The translations under genes and the position numbers were made by a program. DNA of 64,000 bases from assembly GCA_036426205.1 (NCBI GenBank), contig CM071568.1:50437045-50501044 (forward strand). Direction: 5' to 3'. The DNA comes from Ascaphus truei (lineage: Eukaryota > Chordata > Amphibia > Anura > Ascaphidae). Below the pieces are notes generated by a model, which was given only the letters and a program-made list of their open reading frames with translations, made no database searches and had not been told where the DNA came from. Of this stretch, positions 11,081 through 21,810 are shown piece after piece. Numbering within the stretch: the stretch's first letter is position 1; every line of letters starts with the position of its first letter.

Positions 11081-11703
11081 AAAATAATTGTGGGATTTAA
11101 ACAAAACCTTATGTGATGCATAGTTTTCATATTTAAACAAATGTAATATTTTAAAAAATCATCAAATTTTTATTTCTCATATTCACATATTGTAGTATAT
11201 TTAGACTTAGCATGTGCAATTAATGCCAGAAAAAATTATGTGATGGATACAATATTTGTCGTACTGTATGTAACCCAATGTTAAATATTCTTATCTATTC
11301 TTTCTGTATACAGAAAAATTCCACACACACACACACGGTCTTGGGGACTGATAACTTTTATTAATTTAACAAACAATTTTAACAGCTGACAAAAAGCATA
11401 CATTTCACGTTCAAAGGGGCTTTTAACTCCATGGGCCTTATCTGAGTTACCAGGTGTAAACGATAGCTACAATACTGTTTGCCGCTAAAAAGGGTCATTT
11501 AATTCCATGGGGTCTCTAAAAGCAAGCAGATTTCGTGGGGGTAGGCCAAACTATTGACTATTATTATGCAAACAGGACACTATGCTTGGACATTTCCCCC
11601 CCCCCCCCCCCACCACCCCCTTCCAGGAGTTCTGCCTCGCCTGTGAAATAAAAAAAAATGGCTGATGGATTAGTGTATTGATGGCCTTGACTGATTAACA
11701 GTA
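11081..11703. other. No gene; short simple repeats
   Basis: Contains a (CA)n patch (11321-11336) and a C run (11596-11611). Nothing coding is recognised. Confidence 0.5.
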
Positions 11704-12838
11704 CAGCTCAACCCCGTTATAGTGCAATCCGCTACAATGCGGATCAGCTTATAACGTGGTGGGAGTGTGGCTTCCGTTTTTTAAAAGCTATTTTTTTTTT
11801 AATTAAATTTTCTTTTAAAGCTTTATTGCTAATGGACAGACAAACACACAATACTCCCCTGCATATCACATCACATCCTTCCCTGCCCATCACATACCCC
11901 CTTCCTGCACATCACAACCCCTGCCTGCACATCACCCCCCAGCAAATCCCATCCCATCACCCCTGCCCATCACATCCCCCAGCCTGCACATCACATCCCC
12001 CTGCCTGCACATCACCCTCCCAGCCTGCACATCACATCCCCCTTTCCTGCACATCACATCCCCCTGCCTGAACATCAACCCCCCAGCCTGCACATCAATC
12101 CCCAAGCCTGCACATCATCCCCCTGCGCAATACATCCCATTCCCATCACATCCCCCCTTCCTGCACACCACATCCCCCTGCCTGAACATCACACCCCCAG
12201 CCTGCACATCACTCCCCTGCACATCCCATCCCCCCTGCCAATCACATCCCCCCTTCCTGCACATCACATCTCCCTGCCTAAACATCACACCCCCAGCCTG
12301 CACATCACTCCCCTGCACATCCCACCCCCCCTGCCAATCACATCCCCCCTTCCTGCACATCACATCCCCCTGCCTGCACATCACCCCCTGCACATCCCAT
12401 CCCCTCCCCCATGCCCATCACATCCCCCATTCCTGCTCATCCCATCACTCTCTACACACACCTTTCCCCCCTCCCTCCCTGTACTCCGCTGGGGGGGAGG
12501 AAAGATGGGAGCTCATTCCTGGCCAGGACACACACACGGACAGCTGACATCCCGGCCCACACTCCGTGAGATCCTACCTCCGCTCCTCTCCCCACTCACA
12601 GACTCACAGCTTCTCTGCACAGGACACAGATCAACTGCTGCTGCAGATGTTGGGTAATGTTGCGTGGGGCGGCTGCTGCAACGCCGGATTCAGGGAGAGC
12701 TGGGAGAGTTATACCAGCTTTCCCTCTCCGGCAGACACGGAATTCCTGATTGCGGCGGCCATTTTTTATATCGCGATCCCATTGTAACATGGTCATATCA
12801 GGAGACCCAGAGGACCGCGTTATAACAGGGTTCAGCTG
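11704..12838. mobile_element. Non-autonomous DNA transposon with TIRs and TA target site (pogo/Tigger-like)
   Basis: The left end reads cagctcaaccccgttata and the right end reads tataacagggttcagctg. They are inverted copies with three mismatches, and each is flanked by TA (11702-11703 and 12839-12840). TA duplication and a CAG start fit the Tc1/mariner-pogo superfamily. The pogo/Tigger label is a guess from the terminus. The interior has no transposase and is largely a cytosine-rich minisatellite (11860-12440), so this is a passive derivative mobilised in trans, if at all. Confidence 0.65.
11860..12445. repeat. Cytosine-rich minisatellite
   Basis: Roughly 20-base units of the type cctgcacatcacatccccc are repeated with variation about 25 times. 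A larger unit of about 85 bases is also visible between about 12150 and 12350. The repetitive peptides that can be translated from it are artefacts of the repeat. Confidence 0.9.
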
Positions 12839-12840
12839 TA

Positions 12841-13149
12841 TTAACATCCAGACAAAACGAATAAACTGTTAGTTATTGTACCTCTAATGCAGAATGCCTT
12901 TTTTCTAATAATAGGTAATACACAGATGTCGAATATAAATAAATACTGTATATAAAATATTAAAAGGGGAGAATAAACGCAGACATGAAATGATAACACT
13001 AGATTAACTTTACTGTAAGGCTAACATTTTAACTGCTTCCTGTCATTACCATACTTACCTTTACCTTACTGTACTACATCATGGTCACATTCTCATGATG
13101 CTCTAAGAGAATGGGCAAAACGCTGCTAATATATTAATGTAGTTGTTGC
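12841..13149. other. No gene recognised
   Basis: AT-rich unique-looking sequence. Confidence 0.4.
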
Positions 13150-14194
13150 ATTTTTGTACGGGGAGTATGTCTTTATTCCTTTTCCTAGTTCCTCCTTAAT
13201 GGCTTGTTTCACAACCTTTCTTTTATGACCATTCAGCACATGCCACAACAGTTCTATAAGGTTCAAATCTGGTTATCTGGAACAGTAGGGGAAAAAATGG
13301 CGGATTAAGAGAAATGATCAAAACCGTTTAAAACAATGAGAAACAATTACTGAACACTGAAGCACTTACTCGGGTGGCGTTTTCACCCAGTTGATCCCAC
13401 TAACAAGAATATAGGCATGGAGGCGGTATGTTTTGGGTCATTGTCCTGGAAGAATCGGTGACCTCCAGATGGAAAATCTTGCCTAATGTATTTAACAATA
13501 CGGGTGACTGTTTGCTCTTGGAAAACACTTTATCCATAATTCCAGGCCAAGAGAAGAAAAAAATTATTAAAATACTTTACATTATGGTGCAGAATACACT
13601 AGTACAGTGCATAACACTACCACATGTGACTTTGTATTACTGTACTGATACAGTTGTCTCATCAGAAAAGATAACATCCTGAAAAGTCTCGACACTATCG
13701 ATCCATGCCCATGCTTGGTCCACTCTTTTAATCTTGTTGGGATCCCTTATCATAGGATAAGCTCTGTAATGACAAGGAAGAATTTTACAGGTACAGTAAA
13801 AACAACACTTTTGCCTACAACACTTTACCTGTACTGTACAATACTGCACTGCACTAGTCATAAACCCTGTTCTGTCACTCTGCACCACATTGGGTACAGC
13901 TCCGTACAGTGCTGTAACAAGCAGCATTACACTTCCAAGAACAATACTATTGCATTATACTGTATTACAGTCAAACACTTAATTGACACGTCCATATGCC
14001 CAGCCCAAATGGTGTCTCATCAGCGTAATACTGGTCTCAGATACTGTCATATTATGACTTTCCTCCAGAACCATCTTGACCATTGCTGCACAGCGCTCAT
14101 CATTAGCATCGCTGATTTCATCCACCAGACGCTTTGCCGTCCTACAGCTTAAAGAAAAAGAGAACAATTTGTTAGGCCCAAAACGAATTTCCAA
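13150..14194 (-). pseudogene. Tc1/mariner-type transposase relic with introns
   Basis: On the minus strand a helix-turn-helix-like piece (14194-13982, ending LMRHHLGWAYGRVN) is followed after a gap by AYPMIRDPNK and FQDVIFSDETT (13762-13640). Then come GHRFFQDNDPKHTASM (about 13470-13420), a TPPE-like segment (to 13370) and PDLN-IELLWHVLNGH (13276-13220). DET, DND and the IE of PDLN-IE mark the DDE catalytic triad of the IS630-Tc1-mariner superfamily. Between the TPPE-like end and PDLN lies a 93 bp intron with GTAAGT at 13369-13364 and TTCCAG at 13282-13277. A CATTACAG acceptor also precedes the AYPMIRD exon. Frameshifts and an in-frame TAA in place of the Ser codon show it is dead. Confidence 0.7.
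13277..13369 (-). other. Probable spliceosomal intron inside the transposase
   Basis: The donor GTAAGT and the acceptor CTACTGTTCCAG lie exactly between codons for the TPPE-like end and the SPDLN-like start. Removing these 93 bases joins two parts of a conserved Tc1/mariner motif that is contiguous in other family members. Confidence 0.6.
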
Positions 14195-14653
14195 GACAAA
14201 CTTTTAGGGCCTCACGCATTAATGGGCGCAAAGTCACTTTTCGTCCATTTTGCGCCAAAAATGCATACCCCGATTCAGTAAGGGCCAAAAACTTGGCGAA
14301 AAGCAAGAAAAAGCCAAGTTTTTTGGTGGTTTATTTTTTTCCGCCATCGCCGCGGTGAAAAGGCACTTTGCACCGCAACTAGCGATGTTTTGAAACCCGC
14401 TCAATTCTAGTAGTCGCGTGTAACTTTGCGCCGCTCTAGAATTGAGATTTTCACGCCAATCCGTCTCGCCCCAAAAAGTTGGCAAGTTGCTGGGGAGAGG
14501 CTACGGATGAGTGGCAGAACGACACTTAGAAAAATTCAGGCCTTTTTCCTGCCTGGGATTGCTGCCATGGGGTCTCAGAGCTGATACCAATTAATACCAG
14601 CACCGGAGCCCCGCGGCATGCATCCGAGGTATTAAAAATGCATTGAATGCCCA
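14195..14653. other. Repeat-like spacer, no gene
   Basis: CpG-rich sequence with tandem GGCGAAAA/GCGCCAAAA words (14225-14480), and an ctcaattctag...ctctagaattgag inverted pair at 14399-14446. Probably a fragment of a non-autonomous transposon; the class is not recognised. Confidence 0.4.
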
Positions 14654-14699
14654 CTTCATTACCTTAGCGGCTAACCGCTAAGGCAATGAAGGGGTTAAC
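14654..14699. repeat. Palindrome, copy 2 of 5
   Basis: cttcattaccttagcgg pairs with ccgctaaggcaatgaag, followed by gggttaa. It lacks the left ttaacccc arm of the other copies. Confidence 0.8.
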
Positions 14700-14796
14700 C
14701 AGCCGTGCCAGGTTTATTGTGGGTAGTGGGGGCGGGTGAAGGTTTTTTTTGGCCCTTGGTGGTTGTTTAGGGCTTGCGGGGGGGTTGCGGGTGGAC

Positions 14797-14850
14797 TTAA
14801 CCCCTTCATGACCTTAGCAGTTAATACCGCTGCGGTCATGAAGGGGTTAA
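14797..14850. repeat. Palindrome, copy 3 of 5
   Basis: ttaaccccttcatgacc pairs with ggtcatgaaggggttaa, with an inner agcag/ctgcg region. Confidence 0.85.
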
Positions 14851-14992
14851 GCCCTCCCGCTACCCACCCGCAAGCACTAAACAACCACCGTTGGGGCTAA
14901 TACCCACTTCGGCCACCTCCGCTACCCACAATAAAAAAATACACACACAAGAGCCCCAAACTAAATAAATAAATATATAAATAAATAAATAA

Positions 14993-15024
<32 letters not shown>

Positions 15025-15418
15025 TTACCCCCCTAACATACAGTACATATATGCACAGCAATGTACTATAGGCTGACTGGGGCCCTCCGGAGTTACCCGC
15101 GCCTGCAGTATACCAATTCTGTGCCCCCCAAATTAATTTAAAAAATACAACATAATACTATAAAGAAATAAACCCCCCCCCCCCCCAACACAACACATAC
15201 ATACATAGTAATGGGCACAAGTACTATTATCCACAAATGGATAATAGTGCATTTGCCCATTTAAAATACATAAAGAACAATAAATACATGAAATACATAT
15301 TGCACTCACCCTTGTCCGGCTGCCACGATGAAGGCCATCCTCGTCTTCATCACCGTCCATGCCCCCTCCGATGCTGCAAAACATAAACAAGAATAAAAAC
15401 AGCCAATGTAATGTCCCC
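14851..15418. repeat. Simple repeats and repeat-family pieces
   Basis: Contains AAAT/TA microsatellites (14964-15027), a C run (15173-15185), and a copy of the tattatcc/ggataata palindrome word (15223-15252) that also occurs at 7939 and 16263. No gene is seen. Confidence 0.7.
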
Positions 15419-15472
15419 TAACCCCTTCATTACCATAGCGGTTATTAACCGCTGCAGTCATTAAGGGGTTAA
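15419..15472. repeat. Palindrome, copy 4 of 5
   Basis: taaccccttcattacc pairs with a diverged cattaaggggtta arm, with the core gcggttattaaccgc. Confidence 0.85.
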
Positions 15473-16184
15473 CCCACCCTTACCCACAACTCAGGAGGCC
15501 TAAATACCCTCCCCCACTAACCCCCCACCCCGTGAGGTCTAATCACCCTCACTCACCCAATACCCAGCAGGGAGGCCTACCCACATACCCTTGGGGCCAA
15601 GACCCCCTTCCCCCACCCCCCAGTACCCACAATAAAAACAATACACTGCCCCACAATAAACATCATCATATTTATTAAATACATAACCCACCCACTGTGG
15701 CCCCCCATAAATACATTATTTATTATTTTACATACAGAGTTAATACCCCAGGCCCACGGGAGTCCCCGGTGGGCTTGATGGGTCACCTCACAGACCTACA
15801 GTAGCCCAGCACCATGTTTCAAACAGGGTCTGGAGGCCTACGGGTGGTCACCGCCAGGCGCCGTGGTCCACCAGGTTGTCTCCGCGGGTCACCGTGGGCC
15901 ACAATGGGGTCGCCACGGGTAGGCCTGCGGCTGTCTGGGGGGCCCTGGGTCAGACCCACAGGTGTCTGAGGGGCCTCGGGTGGTTCCCACGGGGGTCTGG
16001 AGGCCCTCGGGTGGTCCCTACGGGTCCGCGGTGCCCCCACAGATGTGGGGCAACCGGTTCTTCCCCGCAGGTGTCCCCCGTGGACCCGGCAGCCGTTTAC
16101 CCATGAGTAGTCCGAGGAGACCGCAGGTGGTCTCCATAGGTCCCCCACAGACCTGAGGAAACAACCCTGTATGTAAAAAAATAA
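15473..16184. other. No gene; C-rich DNA then GC-rich degenerate tandem block
   Basis: 15480-15650 is rich in CCCAC/ACCC. 15835-16150 contains degenerate ggtggtcccaccggg-like units with repeated words such as cctcgggtggt and cacgggggtct. The open frames there follow the repeat and are not credible genes. Confidence 0.5.
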
Positions 16185-16442
16185 ACATGTCCTATACATT
16201 AAATACATGAACCCCTCCACCCCCCCCCCCAACACATACACTACAATAATGTGCAAAATAACTATTATCCAGATAGGGATAAAAGATTATTTGCCCATTA
16301 TTAAATACATTAACTAGCATAATAAAATAAATAAAGTTCTACTGACCTCATCAATAAGAAGCCCCCTCGCCAGCAAAATCTGTGTCCTCTGTTGCCAACA
16401 AAATACATAGCCAATACATTGCAATTACATTCTGATATCAAT

Positions 16443-16495
16443 TAACCCCTTAATCACCTTATCGGATAATAACCGCTAAGGTAATTAAGGGGTTA
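16443..16495. repeat. Palindrome, copy 5 of 5
   Basis: ttaaccccttaatcacctta pairs with taaggtaattaaggggttaa around a cggataataaccg core. It is the most perfect of the five copies. Confidence 0.85.
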
Positions 16496-16559
16496 AGCCA
16501 CCCTGGCCCGATACCCACCCTTCACCCATTCATTTGTACAGTGGCTTCATCATGCAACT

Positions 16560-16568
16560 ATAGATAGG

Positions 16569-16632
<64 letters not shown>
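16560..16632. repeat. (TAGA)n microsatellite
   Basis: About 18 uninterrupted tetranucleotide units, followed by a TA tract (16641-16658). Confidence 0.95.
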
Positions 16633-17002
16633 GATTTATACATATATATATATATATACATGATGAATCATTATACTAAGAAATGTTTAAGGGTTAATAA
16701 AAACATGCACAAATAAAAATACCACTTCTCCATATCAGCCACAGTCAAACAAAATCCTATTTCCTAATAAAATCATTATCATCTTCCAATCAAAAGCATC
16801 AAATGCCAATCAAAACATTGAATTTACATTGTATACATGATTCATAAAATCTGTGCACCATGTATACTCTGCCAATCAATGTTAACAATAAAATATTCAA
16901 AAGAAAATACAATGAAATCCAAACAAGTATACTATTTAAACCAAGCAAGGCAACCAACATAAATTACCATTAATTAATCAAATCCCAAAACAGTTAAAAT
17001 AC

Positions 17003-18411
17003 CATCCAAATCAATTACACAATTAACTCTTTTAATCGTTAAACAAACCCATTATCCAAAAAAGTTAACATCTGACAAAATAGTAGTACCAACAAAAAAC
17101 ACTATAAAAATAGCAAGACTCACCCTGACCTAAAGTACAGCATACAACACCAAAAATTACATCTATCTAATTAATAATTACATTGCACACATTTAAGAAT
17201 AGCAGCATATCGAAATACATTTACATAGTGCAAAACAAGCATTCCCAACCAAATCATTTCTTACCCTGTATGTATATATCGATAGAGACATACATACATA
17301 CAAACAGTGGCAAGAAATGATAATGGGAAAAAATTGTATGACATAGAAAAAATTACAAAAAACAGTTAAAGTTAAAAAAAAATACATTTCTTTTGTTCAC
17401 TTACCATTAGCTGCCCCACTCTCCAACTCCCGTTGAACACCAAGCTCTCGAACAAATCCACGCACAGCAACAGGAACCCATAAAATAAAAAACATAACAA
17501 AATAAACTAAGACTTTTTTTTTAATCCAAAACGTCTACATTATCTTCATTTGTGTTCTTCCGTCTTCTTTCTTGTTCTTCTGGGGTCTTCTTACCATCTG
17601 CTGCCAAGCCCCTGTCCTCTTAATTCTTCCGGAGGTCCGTCCTCCTCGGCATCTGCCTTCAAAATGAGACGACATAGACGACAATCTGGGCCGTGGGAAC
17701 CATATGACGATAATGTGACGTCACAGGCCTATAAAAGCCTATATCGTCTCATTTTGAAGCCAGGCGCAGAGGAGGACGGACCTCGGAAGAAAGAAGAGGA
17801 TTGGGGCTTGGCAACAGACAGTAAGAAGACCCCTTGAAGACCCCAGAGGAAGAAGAAAGAAGACAGAAGAACACAGATCAAGATCCCGTTGACACTTTGG
17901 ATTATAAAAGAAAGTCTTGGTTTATTTTTTTATGTTTTTTTATTTTATGGGTTCCTGTTGCTGTGCGTGGATTTGTTCGAGAGCTTGGTGTTCAACGGGT
18001 CGGAGAGTGGGGCAGAAATGTATTTTTTTTTAACTTTAACTGTTTTTTGTAATTTTTTCTATGTCATACAATTTTTTCCCATTATCTTGCCACTGTATGT
18101 ATGTATGTATGTATGTATGTATGTCTCTATCGATATATACATACAGGGTAAGAAATTATTTGGTTGGGAATGCTTGTTTTGCACTATGTAAATGTATTTT
18201 GATGTGCTGCTATTCTTAAATGTGTGTAATGTAATTATTAATTAGATAGATGTAATTATTGGTGTTGTTTGCTGTACTTTAGGTCAGGGTGAGGCTTGCT
18301 TTGTTATAGTGGTTTTATTTTGGTACTACTATTTTGTCAGATGTTAACTTTTTTGGAGAATGGGTTTGTTTAACGATTGAAAGAGTTAATTGTGTAATTG
18401 ATTTGGATATC
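17003..18411. repeat. 1.4 kb inverted repeat (hairpin), about 670 bp arms
   Basis: The left arm (17003 to about 17670) and right arm (about 17745-18411) are reverse complements of high identity. The right arm ends tttggatatcccgttaacc, while the left begins ggttaaaata-like DNA followed by ccatccaaatcaattacac. Near the centre the inverted words cttcaaaatgagacgac (17660-17676) and its complement (17743-17759) flank about 65 bases holding TGTGACGTCACA. The left arm is copy B of the interspersed repeat. The same short peptides can be read from each arm on opposite strands, so these are not genes. Confidence 0.85.
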
Positions 18412-18439
18412 CCGTTAACCATGCTTTCTCCAATCCTGT

Positions 18440-18712
18440 GCAGGAGCAGGGGGTCGCCTGAGCTGAACCGCATTTATTTCTGGCTCAGGGATCCCCTGCT
18501 TCCCGAGTTACAGGCCCCGGTTTGGGGCATCGGGGCCAGTGTTGCCGCCATCTTTATAGCGGGCACGTCGCGTATGGGACGCTATAAAGATGGCGGCGAC
18601 ACTGGCACCCGATGACACATACCGGGGCCTGTAACTCGGGAAGCAGGGGGTCCCTGATCCACAAATCAATGCGGTTCAGCTGAGGGGACCCCCTGCTCAC
18701 AGTACACTATTA
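18440..18712. repeat. Foldback element, copy 1
   Basis: Arms containing gcagggggtc, gagctgaaccgcat and cttcccgagttacaggcccc are repeated inverted on the right side. The loop region itself repeats ctataaagatggcggc in both orientations. The element is short, palindromic and non-coding. It shares its arm words with 20573-20818. Confidence 0.8.
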
Positions 18713-18800
18713 TTAAAAATACATTCATGCTGCTTCGTTATCAAAGCAGATAGCCGCAAAGGTAAGGAATGATTGTTTATTGATATGGGTGTTTTATTCA

Positions 18801-19504
18801 TAGTGTAAATCTAAGAAATCCATCAAAAGGGACGATATTGAACAGGCCCCACTCTTCATAACCACCTTCTCTAAACAAGCAGAGCAGATAAGGCACATTT
18901 TGCAAAAACACTGGGAGTTCTGAAATTGGATTCAGAATTGGATCCTTATACTGTACAGAAACCAAGAAGGGTATTCAAGAAAGCCAAGACCATTGGTAAT
19001 TTTGTATCTCCCAGTCTATTTAGCTCAAAAAATAAAAATATTACATGGCTACCAAAGGGATTCTTTAAATGTGGCAATTGTAACCTTTGTAGGTATGCGG
19101 AACCTGTCAAATCCTTGAGGGATATCTATACTGGTCATATCTATAAGATCGAGTCCTTTATGACATGTATTACTGATTTTGTAATTTATCTACTGAAATG
19201 CGCATGTGGCAGTGGCTACATAGGCAGGACCATCAGATCAGTGAAAGTGAGAATTACAGAACATATACGCAGTATTAAAAATCAAGATGAACGTTTCCCA
19301 GTAGCGCGCCACTTTAATACATGTCCATCTGGATCCATCAAAACACTCACATATAGTGCCATTGAGAATATCTCTACACATCCCAGAGGAGGAAATAGGG
19401 AGGCACTATTGAATCGTAGAGAAATGTTCTGGATTTATGCCCTTGGGACAATGGCACCCAGGGGCATGAACCAGGACTGGGAATTGAAACATTTCCTCAA
19501 TTAA
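18801..19504 (+). pseudogene. PLE C-terminal region with GIY-YIG endonuclease (5'-truncated)
   Basis: The frame reads PLFITTFSKQAEQIR (frameshifted near 18920), then RRVFKKAKTIG, GFFKCGNCNLCRYA (CxxCxxC), VIYLLKCACGSGYIGRT (GIY-YIG core), ITEHIRSIKNQDERFPVARHF, an NREALLNRRE segment and the conserved terminal WELKHFLN before a TAA at 19502-19504. This is a complete GIY-YIG domain for strand cleavage at the integration site. The RT is absent, as expected for a 5'-truncated retroelement copy. It is about two-thirds identical by eye to 35990-36704 and represents a related family. Confidence 0.85.
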
Positions 19505-20560
19505 TCAAGCAAATTGTGCGCATTTAATTTAGTGGCACACAATACCTAAGGTAGTGTAGAACCAACTTATGTGAATAGACTTCAAAATTCATAAACTAAT
19601 TTTCAGCAACTCCATTGCAGAAACTTATAGTAATCTAACTAATATCCAGTCTAGACTTTAGTAGCCTAGGGGAGCTATTCATCTCCGAATTTATGAATTT
19701 TCCTGTTCACATAGTTCCCAGATGGATGTGGTACTTGTGTCCCTTGCTAGGTGCTCTCTGCCCAGCTTCTCCCAGGAATATTTATGATATAATGTATAGT
19801 ACATCAATTTCAATTGGAATGAGCAGAACCATGTCCTCATTTAGAGTACAGGAAGGGCAAATGATGTATCACTTATGACCAAAGTTTAGTCAATATAAAT
19901 TATGTATATATGATATATTCATCACATTATATTGCCCTTTGTAGTACCTTATGATCTCCACCGCGGATATAAGATTCGCAACATAATTTTGTAATGTTTA
20001 ATGTTCATTGTTTTTGTTTGTTATGTATGTTATCAATGTTATTGGACATGTCACATCATGTTAATTTTATCTTGTTCTTCCCCCTTGTCTAATTGTTATC
20101 CCCCCCTCCCCTCTGCCCGATCCCCTCGCGTGGCTATTATATAGTATTTACCAGCCAAAACAGTGATATGCTGGGAAGATCAGTATTATTGTTTACGGCG
20201 GTTGCATAGCAACAGCGCGGCTTGTGTTGCCTGAGGGGTTGTGCGCGCGGCTTATTATGCGCGTCACACTCCAACCCACAAGATCGGGCATTTGATTGGA
20301 ATAGAGTACTAACCAATGAGGCTCCTTACCGGCAATTTTCGCGCCAAAACACATAGCGCGATGATGCAAGGGGGAGGGGTTTACTGCATAAGACAGGGGG
20401 AATGAACGACGCGAGTCACCTCTATGATTAAGGACTACGCCAGTCCGAAACGCGTCAGAGGGTGTCCCCCATACCATGTTTTCTCAATAAATATATATTT
20501 TTAAATCAACACCTTGCTGGTCTCCTATTCCAATGAGCTGTGCACCGCTGGAATCTTTGG
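19505..20560 (+). mobile_element. PLE 3' region
   Basis: Non-coding tail of the PLE at 18801-19504. It includes a GC-rich promoter-like part with an X-box-like GTTGCATAGCAAC at 20201-20213 and a hammerhead-like motif (20414-20469). It ends near a ttctcaataaatatatattt stretch (20480-20499), just before the foldback at 20573. Confidence 0.6.
20414..20469 (+). ncRNA. Hammerhead-ribozyme-like motif (PLE terminus)
   Basis: Reading 5' to 3': stem I strand CACCTCT, a degenerate core ATGATTAA, a perfect stem II GGACT/AGTCC with a five-base loop, then GAAAC-GC-GTC (minimal stem III and cleavage triplet), then AGAGGGTG, which pairs with the first strand with one bulge. PLE terminal repeats are known to carry hammerheads with very short stem III. 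The core differs from CTGANGA at positions 3 and 8 (A and T), so activity is doubtful. Confidence 0.55.
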
Positions 20561-20572
20561 ATCTCTACCACT

Positions 20573-20818
20573 ACATTATTCATAGTGTAGATGTGTAGAG
20601 GGTCTCCGGAGCTGAACCGCTTTGGTTTTAGGTCCGGGGACCCCCTGCTTCCCGAGATACAGGCCCCTTTATGGGGTCACGTGATCGGGACATTTAAATG
20701 CAGAGGGATACCGGCACGATATAACGGGGCTTGTATCTCGGGAAGCAGGGGGTCCCCGGACCTGAAACCAATGCGGTTCATCTCCGGAGACCCCCTGCAC
20801 ATGTACACTATGAATAAA
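20573..20818. repeat. Foldback element, copy 2
   Basis: The outer arms ttattcatagtgta and tacactatgaataa enclose inverted gagctgaaccg, cccctgcttcccgag and tacaggccc words. Arm words are shared with 18440-18712. The word attcatagtgta also occurs at 18791-18802, at the other edge of the PLE fragment, so this PLE lies between two pieces of the same foldback family. Confidence 0.75.
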
Positions 20819-21379
20819 ATTTGATTAGAATTTTTTTTAATGTGCCGATGTTTGCACAGAGAGAGCGGCAAATCTCTCTCTGCTGCAGACACCTCTCGGC
20901 AGGGGACGGCTTCTCGGCAGCTTCTCGCCAGGCAGACTGTCTCGCCACCGGTTACTCGCCATGTTTGGCAATGTTGCTTTCGCTGTGATTCGCCAGGGAT
21001 TAGGCCCTTCCTGCATACAGCGAGGTCAACACACCAAAAACATGGCGAATTCAAACCCCTGGCGAATGCTATTTTTCACCGCTTACTGCATGACCCCCTT
21101 ATTCTGTCCATGGGCATGATAGCAGACAGAGCTATATGCTAAATTGAGGCCGAAGTAAGTAACCAGCGTTTGATCTGTACAATTCTGTGTCCTCTCTTGT
21201 ACATATACTGTATTCTCATGCTGAGATCCTTTGAAATAACTTTCCTCATCTTCGCTGCTTTAGAAAAGAAATCAAGCACAGAGGAATGTATATTTGATGT
21301 GTATTCAATGTATATTCAATGTGCATTGAATCAACAGAAGTGATGGTGTATTTATAATGTACCTCTACAGGTAAAATAT
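20819..21379. other. No gene recognised
   Basis: 20830-21080 is rich in tctcgcc/ggcgaa words and resembles a non-autonomous DNA transposon. The rest is AT-rich with a short duplicated tgtattcaatgtatattcaa (21298-21317). Confidence 0.4.
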
Positions 21380-21539
21380 ATGCCCACTTTTAACACCTTG
21401 TGGTCACGCACGCCAACAAATGCTGATGATGAAGGTATTTGGGAGGGCCGCTCAAGTGCCCCTGCACCCACAGAAGCCGAATCGGATGTCCCGCAGATTT
21501 CACTTCCATCATCCACTGCCACCAATGCCCAAACTGCCG

Positions 21540-21770
21540 CCTACTCTGACCCTTTGCCCATCGAGGCTCATCTGTACACCCATGACTCACCTCCACCACC
21601 CAGCCATGCCGAGGCTCGTCCAGACACCACCCACTCACCTCCACCACCCTGCCACGCCAAGGCTCATCCAGACACACCCGCTCACCTCTACCACCCAGCC
21701 ACTCTGAGGCTCGACCGTACATCTTCTGCTCACCTCCACCACCCAGCAACACTGAGGCTCGACCGGATGA
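21540..21770 (+). repeat. Pro/His-coding tandem repeat
   Basis: Units of about 50 bases, of the type gaggctcgtccagacac...cacctccaccacccagcca, are repeated four to five times. This may have been the low-complexity N-terminal part of the protein at 21811. Confidence 0.7.
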
Positions 21771-21810
21771 CACTATTACACCTTGCACCAGATCCAGCTG
21801 GGTCGTCTGC

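Larger units (their letters stand above)
16185..17002 (+). repeat. Unclassified interspersed repeat, copy B (left part)
   Basis: Same ordered landmarks as 7860-8900: aataatgtgcaaaataact (16242-16260), a ttaacccc palindrome (16443-16495) and an A-rich tract with aaaacatgcacaaataaaaa (16701-16720). Copy B continues into the left arm of the large hairpin at 17003. Confidence 0.55.

Noticed and set aside
12115..12393. Minus-strand frame with repeated QGDVMCRKGG-like peptides
   Set aside because: It is the translation of a cytosine-rich minisatellite; every frame of such a repeat tends to stay open.
15819..16256. Pro/Arg-rich 145-codon frame
   Set aside because: It follows a degenerate GC-rich tandem block with open frames on both strands.
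8095..16495. CRISPR-like array from the repeated palindromes
   Set aside because: The palindromes are widely and irregularly spaced, vary in sequence, and this is vertebrate nuclear DNA.
17193..18191. Matching short hydrophobic frames on opposite strands
   Set aside because: They are the same sequence read from the two arms of the large hairpin, not a duplicated gene.
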